The position numbers and the translations under genes were made by a program. Below the pieces are notes generated by a model, which did not search any database, was not told the DNA's origin, and worked only from the letters and a program-made list of their open reading frames with translations. DNA of 21,085 bases from Coptodactyla brooksi (taxonomy: Eukaryota > Arthropoda > Insecta > Coleoptera > Scarabaeidae): positions 1 through 21,085 of the forward strand of contig JAWQRM010000607.1 in the NCBI GenBank assembly GCA_033557675.1, written 5' to 3'. Below are positions 1 through 10,400 of the stretch, one piece after another (positions within the stretch are counted from its first letter, which is position 1; every line of letters begins with the position of its first letter).

Positions 1-320
1 GGCCCTTGCATGAGGTACTATAATGTCCATAGTCAAGACAGCGGTAACATCGCCTGATCTCCGTTCCTCGTCTGATCCTGCAACTGACAAAGCCAACCAA
101 TAATCGGCCAGCTTGAAGGAGTTGCTCTTCTATTGACTTCTATTTTCCCTCTATAGCCGGATATAGTCCTCTTCAGGGCCTCCTCAATCTCCGTTACTGT
201 TGTGCAGCAATCACAGTCCCTTATCTCCAGAGCGGCTTTGGGAATCAGTTCTCTTATACTGCTTGAATTACCTACTGCTTCCTTCAGGGCATCGGCAAAA
301 GAGGTTTTCCTTAATTCCAA
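1..320 (-). pseudogene. R1/Jockey-like LINE ORF1 (gag) fragment with CCHC zinc knuckle
   Basis: On the - strand, 320 to about 140 reads as a typical non-LTR retrotransposon gag segment (SFADALKEAV, SSSIRELIPKA, TEIEEALKR). The frame then breaks near 140, and from about 138 to 1 a second frame continues the same protein: LLQAGRLLVGFVSCRIRR, then a zinc knuckle with spacing C-x2-C-x4-H-x4-C (Cys codons 49-47 and 40-38, His 25-23, Cys 10-8). About 15 to 25 residues usually found between these two parts are missing, so a small deletion probably caused the shift. The fragment runs off the left edge and its upstream part is not recognisable beyond 320. In this family gag packages the element RNA; here it is a dead copy. 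The assignment to the R1/Jockey group rests on recognised motifs and not on a search. Confidence 0.75.
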
Positions 321-330
321 GAGAACTCCT

Positions 331-1451
331 CCTGGTTACAATGGTTTAGCATTCTTTCGACTTACAGTACTGGTTATACGAAGTGACACCTCATTTGTTG
401 TTCAATAATGTGATGCACGTAAAATCTGATGATATAACTAATGGGTTGGAATGGATTTTTGGATGTTATATACCTACGTTACGATAACGCAATTGAACAA
501 ATATTTTCTTGTAGATAATAGACAGAAAACGTAAATATACTTTTATTAAGTTTGAAGTCTAACCGCAGTAATAAAACATAAACGACAGGAAGTCACGAAG
601 AGATATTCTTTTAATTTATGTTAGCAAATGCCACGTAAGTGTATTGCGATTTTCCATTTACTATTAATTAAAAAATAATTTGTTGTGGTCACAAAATGGG
701 AAAAATAAACGACGACGCTGGCGCCGATTGTAGTTAGTTACTCGACACTGAACAAAAGTACAATTATCACCCGAAAGAAAGAAAAAACCAGATAGAAAAT
801 TACTATTATCTCCTAGATATAACAGTTTACGTCCAGCCCAAGTTTCGCATGTTTAAATGCTTACTTTGCAAGGAACAAATTGGTAGAGATGAGCACACAC
901 TCGCAACTGGCAAAAACGGGCACATTTTTGCTTTTAATACGAGCTACAAATAAACTGCACATAAAAAAATGAATTTTTCGTACAATATTAAGAAGTAAAT
1001 GTAAAGAAGAAGTAAATCTTCATTTTTTCACTGAAGTAGTTTCAAAAATATAATCTTTCATACACAGGGCTGAATTATTTTGTATCCAATAATACCTGTG
1101 TTGCTTTTAAAACGCAGTAATTGCTAGAATATTTATGTCGGCAGGAATTTAAGCAGTTCAACTGGTTATTTGAGATAACTGAAATGCGAAATATCTCTGG
1201 TTCCTGATAACGACAAGGAAACATTTTGTTGGTTTTAAACAGTGACGTGAGTAACAAACACATGCTTTATTTTCTTTTTAAATTTTATACTTTACTTAAC
1301 AGCTGATAAGCATTTATTAATAAATATTATCGGTAACTGATCAATACTTCCAAATAATTACTAATAAACGCGTGTTGCAAAACTGAGCTATCACAACTAC
1401 TCTAATTTGAATGTGCTGGTTATGTGAACAAGCTATTGCTGCAGCGTAGAA
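331..1451. other. Gene upstream region, no supported feature
   Basis: This AT-rich stretch lies between the gag remnant and the first candidate exon of the oxidase gene. Reading both strands I see only short chance frames, no recognisable transposon protein and no tRNA. A promoter and 5' untranslated exon of the oxidase gene could be here, but nothing distinctive marks them. Confidence 0.4.
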
Positions 1452-1492
1452 ATGAACTGGTTTGGTCCTCATCGGAACAATATCATCAAAAT
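1452..1492 (+). CDS. Aldehyde oxidase candidate exon 1 (start codon)
   Basis: Exon 2 opens with an acceptor and no in-frame ATG, so a short upstream exon is needed. An ATG at 1452-1454, with A at -3, opens 13 codons plus two bases before a GTAAAA donor at 1493. The split codon AT|C joins exon 2 in the right phase across a 57-base intron. The resulting N-terminus (MNWFGPHRNNIIKIKNEIHL) would precede the first ferredoxin-like strand by more residues than is usual for the family. Phase and spacing are all that support it; the true first exon could lie further upstream. Confidence 0.3.
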
Positions 1493-4400
1493 GTAAAATT
1501 ATACTATTGTTTCTTTAGTATTTCATTATTTTTTATGTAAAATTTCCAGCAAAAATGAAATTCACTTATATGTACACGACGAGCTACATATTGGTAAGAA
1601 ACTTTATTTTGATAAGTATATACTAAATCTTTAAACCATTTCAATTAATATCGTAATTTTTAGTTAAATCGACTGATTATAGTCCGGGTACCACCTTGAA
1701 TGAGTATTTAAGAAAATTTTCGAATTTAACCGGTACGAAGGTTATGTGCAGGGAAGGTGGTTGCGGTTGCTGTATAGTTGTTGCTATTGCTAAACATCCA
1801 GTGACAAATGTTGACAGAATCTTTTCAGTGAATTCGGTAAGCAATTTAACTAACGTTTTTCTCCATGACATTTAAAATTTGCTTTAAAACTGCAGATTCC
1901 GTACCTTGATTGTTATATAATAAATAATTTGTTAAGTTGCGTAATTTACGTGAGAATGTACATAGGTTGTGATATTTTTCGTTCGCGGATTGAAGAATGG
2001 GCGAGTGCGACTGTATGACGTGGAATTATTGAAGTCCTTCTCCAAAGGTCCATTGAAACATTGAAAGGCGTGCCGGTTTTACAAATTAAGTAAAATGAGT
2101 TTAAATTACGTATGAACAATATATATGTATGAACAAATAATGTCGTACTCATACTCTTGCTTTAGCCATGGTTCGCTCACTGAATGGTATACCAATAGAT
2201 ATTTCTTAGGGCATTACTTACGCCTTTCGCGGGTTCGATTGCAGAAATTAGGGATTAGAGCCATTTAATTTTATTAGAAAGTGTAACGTGAAGTTATAGA
2301 ACGGAGTAATCTCTAAATGTATGTGTTGTTTGGTAATTTTGATATCAATTTGATGCAATAAATATTATCTCTAGTTTAAGGTCACGCATTTATTGCGTTA
2401 CATCCTCCTGCACTTTTAAAAGGCGAAGTCATTCACAAATGCCGTGTTATCTGTTTTTCTTAACCGAACAGCTTCCTAGCCTTATTTTTTTAATAATCAT
2501 GTATGGTGCATTAAAACTTCCTCACATATATTTTTGGCCGAATGTTTTCACTGGCGTTTAGTCACATAGCTGAAAATTGTAGTTCTATTAATTTCAGTGT
2601 TACTAATAGTAGTAGGTGTATACTAGGTATGGATAACCTTTGCTTAGCTGACGGCACATGCTATATAACATATAGCATAACCAAACATGTAAAAAAGCAA
2701 ATTAACAAAAACAGATAGAAAAACTAAATGAAAATTAATGAGAGACTTGAGTTTGAAGTTGAGAAAGGAGATGATCAATATTGGGGTCAATATCACTAGA
2801 ACATAGACGCAAAGTATTTTCTACTTGTAAATTAACATCTGTAAGCCGATTACGATGCTTATTTTTATTAAGTTTCATGATTGAAAAAAGCTGCTCACAT
2901 TTATGCGTGCTTCCGAATGTACAAATTATTTTTCGTGAAAAACTCTCAGCTGTGTATACTTTTCTTCGGAAAGGTATGTTCTGTAAAATTCGCTTAGTTT
3001 CACATAATTAAATTTAGACTTCAAATATGAGTGTTCTTGACGCTCGATCAACTCCAGTTGCAAGTGAAGTGGAGCATCTTCCACATTACACTTACACGGA
3101 TTTGCAAAAATATTGAAAGTGCTATCCATATTCTTAAAATCGGAAAACCGATCAGTGAATTGCTTTGACAGTAGTTTCAGTTCTTCAGCATAGCGACCAT
3201 ATTCAAGGTTTTCGCAACTGGATAATGTTAAAAAATGAAACAGTTTTTACTTCTCATTTGTGTTTCCCATAAGCCAGTTTTGTTTTGAAAAGCTTTAAGA
3301 TTACTGTACAGCTGATTTACCAATTGCCCTTCTTTTTGAAGCTTTAAATTCAGGTCGTTTAAGTATCCCATGCTGTCTACCAGGAATGCCAAGTCACAAA
3401 GCCATGTTGAATCACAAATTTGTGGCAATGTTTTCTCTTTCATTTCCATAAAATCAGCTATTTCTTTTCTAAGGTCGTAAAATCTTTTTAATATTTTACC
3501 TTTGCTTAGCCACCTTACTTCGCAATAGTATGTCACATCATCATGTTCTGAAGAGAGTTCATCCAAAAATGCTTTAAACTGGCGATGGTTAAGACCGCGA
3601 TATCTTATGAAATTCATGATACTTACTACCACATCCATAACGTTCATCAGTCGAATGGACTTAGAGCATAAGTTTTGTTGGCGAATAATGCAATGCAGAA
3701 TTATTAAATCACATTCTTGCGCATTGATAGCGGTTGCTCTTTCCTTCAGAATTCCGATAAAACCTTTTCGTGAACCGACCATTGAAGGCACACTATCTGT
3801 GCACACTCCCACTAATTTACACCACTGCAAACCATATTGCTCAAAAGTACTTTTACTTTGCACATCGGCAAAAATATCTTTTCTAGTAGTGGTCCCTTCT
3901 AGCAGGCGTAAAGCCAGTAATTCCTCTGTCACTACAAATTCTTCATCAACACCTCGTATAAAAATAGCGAACTGGGCTGTCTCAGATAAATCGGTACTCT
4001 CATCGAAAGCAATCCAAAATGCTTGAAAACCAGCCCATATATCAGTCAATGTTTTTTTTTTTGGTATCACTAGCCATCATATCTATACGTCGAACAACAG
4101 TACGTCGCGATAAGCTCACTTTCTCAAACTCTTTCTTCTTTTCTGGGCACAAAAGTTCTGCTAGGCACATCTACTAGGCACTCTTTAACAAACTCTTCCT
4201 TCGAAAATGACTTCGATGTTTTCACTATTTTGGAACTAACTATAAATCTAGCTTTAACAACACTGTCTAGATTTGATGTTTGTGAATGGAACATTTGTTG
4301 CTGTTTCCCTAAATCGGTAATGATTTTTTTAATTTCATCCTTTCTTAACTGGCCCGTAAGTAAATTATATTGAGCGAAATGCTTGCTGGAGTAATGCCGC

Positions 4401-7400
4401 TTCATATTGTATTCTTTTAAACCAGAAATTATTTCATTGTACAACAAACACATAGGTTTACCACTGTGCATGGTAAAAAAGTATCAGCTCATTTGTTTTG
4501 GAATTGACGATATTCTGTGTCCACTTTCCGCTTTTTTAAACCAGACATCTTGATAGATTTTCTTTCTTGTGAGCTGAATTTGCTTGAATATTTCCCGCAG
4601 TAATGAGTTGACACGCGCGCTGAGCGGTTTATATATTACCCGAAATAAGCAACTAGAATACTCTCGAATCGAGAGTCTTGATCGTACGCGAATATGCGTT
4701 GCGAGCGCTCAGAGCCGACAGTTATTCATAACGCATCGCTCGGAGCGCTTCAAGGTCACCGGCGGCTTCCATTTTAGTCTGCATGATTTGAAGAATACAG
4801 TTTTAGGTTGGTTGACAGTAATTACAAATAAACTATGCGTGCTAAATCTTTAATTGTTTTGCGCGTTATTTGAAATTTCTGAATCTCTCGCGGGCCGGAT
4901 TGGAGCTTGTGGAGGAGCGGATCCGAATCGCTTAGTTTTTTGTTCATACCTTGGTTAGTACTGCACCGACCCGAGTGAAATTTTTATGACGATTATATAT
5001 TATGCCTTCACATTTGTGTATAAAATTTCAGGTAGGTATCTGTCGTTTTAAGAAAATTGTTTAACAAAAACCAAAAACGGATCGTTCAAAAGCGTAAAGG
5101 TGATTTAAAGATTTAAAAAAAAAATTTTATAAGAAAAACTTTTTTTTTCAAAAAAAATTATTTTGTTCTAGAACGCACACCGTGTGAACGAACGCCCAAT
5201 AAAGAACTTTTTTTTTTTCAAAAAGAAAATTTCTTTTGAAAAAATTTTTTTCATTCTTGTTTGAAAAAAATGTTCTTTTGTCTGCACAAACATAGTCTGA
5301 ATGAGCGCCGAATGAAAGAAAATTGTTTTCAACTTTTTCAAAAAAAATTTCTTTACAAAAAAAATTTTTTTTTGAAAACAGTTTTCGTTTTGGAAAAAAA
5401 AATCTCATTCGGCAATCGTTCTGGCAAAATGTTTCTTTTTTAATTTTTTGAACAAAAAATGTTTTTTTTTGAAAAAAAATCCCAACGGGCCTTGCATTCA
5501 ACCGTCAAGTTTTAACTGGATCTCGCCAACGGTTCAAAAGTTATTCAGGTTTTTTCATGTAGCTCATTGTCACCCTGTATATGTATATATGCAAATCAAT
5601 AGAAAACTAAGTTTATCATTTATTTATATATTATACAAACGAAAATAATAGATCCAGTTAATATTGTGGTAATAAAGCTTCTCAAAAAATGTTGGAAGCA
5701 AAGTACACGTTATATTACACACAACGATTTACAAGCATTTGTATATCGCGGAGCTGAAAGTTGCTTGGGTGAATACATAGCCAATTTATATCACTCAAAA
5801 ACAGTGAGAAAGGTTGACAATATCACTGAAAGTTTCTATTAGTTTTGGGTTTTGTTAACTAATTTTATAACATATGAAGACAGAATACTATTGTTGCATA
5901 TCGAAGCAATTGCTTTTAAACGCTGAAACTGGCCCCATTGCCAATTAAAAACCCTTTCGTCCACTGCAACTTAGTTTAACTCTTGGATCGGAAGATTGGT
6001 CTCACAAACGGGCATGTTTTATTGTATTACCAACCCTTAAACCGGAACATCTAAGGGTTAATAATATACGTCATAAATGCGGAAGAGCTACAGTTTGCAT
6101 TTACGTTACATTTGAGACATAAATACCTATCTTAAAGGAAAATAATAAAACAAATTTACGCTTATTGTGTTGTTAAGTAAATTATTGTTCTGATTAAATT
6201 ATCTATAAATAATTCTAATAACAGGTATATACACTATATCTGATGCACGCAAACAATAAATTTTCACATAATGAGTGAATTATGAGATTAAAGTTATCAC
6301 GTGAATATTTCAAATCATGATTAAATCAATGCGCGCTTATCAGTATATTTACCTATAAACAATGTAATTGTAATAACATACCTGCAAAGTATCTGATGCA
6401 TGGGAAGAGCACATGTTTGATGATTATAAATATTTGATGATTATCACGTCAACATTTTAAAAATTATAATTCCAGATGTAGCTGATAATACATATTGACG
6501 GTAGACAAAATTTGTAGCCTGCTATATAAACAGGTACATCTTAGAACAGACAATTATTCTGTGCAGTTAGCTGGCGTTTGCATTCACCAATTGTTACAAA
6601 TCTACGAAATGACAGCAATTAATCCAGTTAATATTGTACACCTGTACACTTCAACTATACCAATGAACTATATCAACACTTCAAGAGCAAGAGTTACACG
6701 ACATATTCTGCGATTTGATAATGAAAAGTATGGCAGATTCAAGTTTTGAGAAGGAAACCGACATTACCTTGGAATTTTTAAACATAAACCGTCCCCACAG
6801 ATTATAACACATTGATGACTATGAATCACCTATGCTTGAAGACCAAAGAGAATTCATTAGATATGAAGAAACATCATGCATGGATTAAGATATAGGTACT
6901 ATCGACTACAAACAAAGTCCTATCGACTATTGAAGGAGTGGTAAAGAAGGGCCTTAATCATTGTCCACAGTACGCCATCGATTTAAAAAGGTGCAGTTGC
7001 AACACCTTTCTTTTCCCATCTACATACACCCATGCAGAGCAGAGCATGGGTGTATGTAGATGGGAAAACTCTGTAGTAAAAGGTCGGGCAAGGCAGGAAA
7101 TGCTTTTGAAAATATCAGATTATGTATTCCATAAATTCGTTGAAGCTATGGAAGTTGGGGCGATTGTTCATGACATGGACTTACAAAGATGGGCAATACA
7201 TGCCAATGAAAGGGTTCATCTAGAAGACTTTATAGCATCAAAGAAGTGGATATTGCATTTCAAAAGAACATACAGAATCGCATCGCGAGAAATTAATAAA
7301 TCTATCAGCAGATCATATAGGACCAGTACCGAAAAATTGCAGGAAAGCGCAAACAATTTCATAAAAGAAATAAAACTTTATGTGGAGAATTATGGTATAA

Positions 7401-10400
7401 AAAACGTGTATAATGTAGATGAAAGTGGGTTTCCGTTAGAGTTATATTCACCACATACGCTAGCACCTCAAGGGAGTAAACATGTTGAATTTGCTGTGCA
7501 ATCAGTGTCATCAACTGCTCACAGGTACACCATATTACCACTGATTTCTGCTTCAGGTAAACTTATATTTTCTCTGTATATTGCTTTAAAAGAAGTAGGG
7601 GGCAGCATTGGGCGCCGTGTTCGAAAACCTTTATTTCATACGCGTAACGTAGTGGTTGGTTATAGCATCGTTATCTGGAAATTTAACCTCCGAATTATTC
7701 GCAAATTGATTTAATGATGTGTTTGTGCCAAGTACGGGTCATAGAGATGTATTACTATTAGCTTCATGGACTGGCCATTGTCCTGCTACTTTAACCCTTT
7801 CAAGGCAGACTTTTATAAAACAGTTTCATTAATGCTTTATTGGTTTATTTCTAATCAAGGTGGTGTCAATGTAATAGCACGAAGCTTGAAAGGGCTAAAG
7901 CAAATAGTTCCATCTAATCAACAGAAGGACATTCAAATTTTTACAATACCTCAAAAAACCACGGAAGGGTTTTCTAAGATCATTTTCTGATCAAGCAATA
8001 CTTGATATATACTCGTGATACGACGTTGATTTACATCAACGTTCAAAATAATAAAACACAACATAATAAAGTGGCAATCTCTTATCACTTTTTTGAAAGG
8101 TATCATTACCACAATCTTAACTATATTTATTTCTGCCTTTTGCAAGATTTGTAAATTTATTATTGCCATTTGTAAATAAATAATAAATAAACAATCAATT
8201 CATTTTTTGCTTTTACACTTATAGCTCATTTATTGAATAAGTGCAATGTAAACCATTTTAAATCACCTTTCACATGGATACATTTTTTGTTAAAATATTA
8301 TGTGGTTTTAAATGGTAATGGAAACTTTTACTGTGCGATAAAGTATTTAAAAGGAAATACACCACTATGTTGCACCAGTACTTTGTTTCCATTCGTTGCA
8401 AAATTATTCATCAAAAACCATAAATCGCAAAAATTGAGGGATATTTTGAATCTTTAGAGCCGGTTTTAGGCCGATGAAAATGACTCTGTATTTACCCATC
8501 AAATAAAGTTCTTTGCTATTAGCAGAATATTCATTAAATTTATTATTTTCATTTGTATAATATATAAATAAATAAATAGCTTACTTTTCTTTTCATTCTG
8601 ATTGACATACGTATACATATGCATAAATAGATATCCATCTCCAATTAGAATATTTTTTTTTGGTATCCTTAAAAAAAATTGAAAAGGTGCAATATCAACT
8701 ATTTTAACTGCTCTTTCACATAGAATAGATAGTTTGTTAAAATAATCCGCAGTGGCATAGGGTTATTTTTAGGGCAATTTTTACGCGTGTAATGTAGTTT
8801 TTGAAGGCGAATATTCCTGGGTGCAACATTAATTTTTATCTCCATTCGTTACGGAGTTATTCGCCGAAAACTGAAAATCACTGAAATTTTGAGGGGTGGT
8901 TCCACCCCTACAAAGCGTTTCTGAGCTGGTACGAAAAATGGCTTAGTACTCACCCTAGAGTGGACTACTTCTCCGCAAAGTTTCACTTTTGTTTTTAATT
9001 GTCGTGTTGGGAATGTGCCCTTGTTATTAAAGCTCCAGTGGTACTACATAGAGGAGCTACGTATACAGGACCTAATGATAACGTCATATAGAATGAGAAC
9101 GTCATATAAAACGGACAGCAATTAGTAGAATAAACCAATAGACTAAAATTTGTAAGTGCATAAAAACTAAAAGCCTCCACTTATGAAGACATTATTCACA
9201 CTGTGTAAGAGTTTATCACTTAAGTACTTATGAAGAGTAGCTTTAAATTTACTGACACGGATATCATTCTTCATTTTCACTGATTTCACTGTTCCTTAGC
9301 TTAATACATACGTAGAGAGACCTTTTGTGGTAGGTAGTGAGTTTTTTGGTAGCATGTATTCCTGATTGTGTCTGGTGTCATATTCATTTGGAATTATATA
9401 TATGAGGAACAGTTCTTGTGGTTAAATACAAAACACGTACACTCAAATATGTACAATGCTGGGAGAGTTAATATTCGTTCTTCTAAGAATGCTTGTCTAC
9501 ACGAGTCACTACAGTTCAATCGACATAAAACTCTTATCGCCCTTTTCTGTAACCTGAAAACTTTTTTGGCATAACATGACTCATTCCAAACTATTATCAA
9601 GTAACTCAGGTAGCTCTGAATAATACTGAAATAAAATATTTGTCCATTTTGCTTGTTGGTGTTATTTACTAGTATTTCGAAGCCAAAAATATTTTGGCAT
9701 AACTTATGACTTGGCTGATCAATATGGAATTTATAATTTAAATCTCAGTTAAAATCGTAGTCATTGTTCTCAGATAGATCGGGATCAGAGAGATCATCCG
9801 TAGAAGCAAGAATTGTGTTCTTATTGGTGACACTCATTTTCCTCTCATTCTGAGTAGTGATACATTGATCTTTTGATTTGCCTTGTATAGACTGAAATTC
9901 AATATTTTCATCTGTACCAGTATTTCTACGTTCGTCTCCTATAATGGTGCTATTCATCGATTTTGAAAAGGCATTTGATTCGATAGACAGAAAGCAAATA
10001 TGGAAAATACTTCCACAATATAGTATTCCAGGAAAATTTATAAGACTGATGAAAACATTGCATGAAAACTGCTCTGCACGTGTACAAGACGGGCCAGCTT
10101 ACTGATAAGATCAAAATGGAGGAGTGGAGGAAGTTACAGAATTTCATTATTTGGAGAGTACAATCGTGACAAGTGGAGAAAATAAAACAGATGTGGAAAA
10201 CAATAAATTAGGCGAGAATGGCATTTGCAGCTCTAAGAAAAGTGTGGACATCGGGTCAATATACAAGGAAAATCAAGATAAAGATCTTCAAATCGAACGT
10301 GATGAGTGTGTTATTTTACGGGTCGAAGGAGTAGGTGGGAAGCAAATACAACATCAAAAATACACAGAACTTTATATATAAATCTCTAAGATACATTATG

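Noticed and set aside
3607..4026. 139-codon frame on the + strand
   Set aside because: It is the antisense shadow of the hAT transposase, which has clear family motifs on the - strand.
2616..4960. 8-bp target duplication of the hAT element (GGTGTATA / GGTTAGTA)
   Set aside because: Only five of eight bases agree, which is no better than expected by chance in AT-rich flanks.
5148..5501. Phe/Lys-rich - strand frame of 117 codons
   Set aside because: It is produced by alternating poly-A and poly-T runs; no protein family has this composition pattern.
6495..6749. 84-codon + strand frame before the Tigger gene
   Set aside because: No motif, and its end overlaps the recognisable transposase start at 6730 in another frame.
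8150..8905. CRISPR-like direct repeats
   Set aside because: Two long diverged copies with no short identical repeats or spacers; the genome is eukaryotic.
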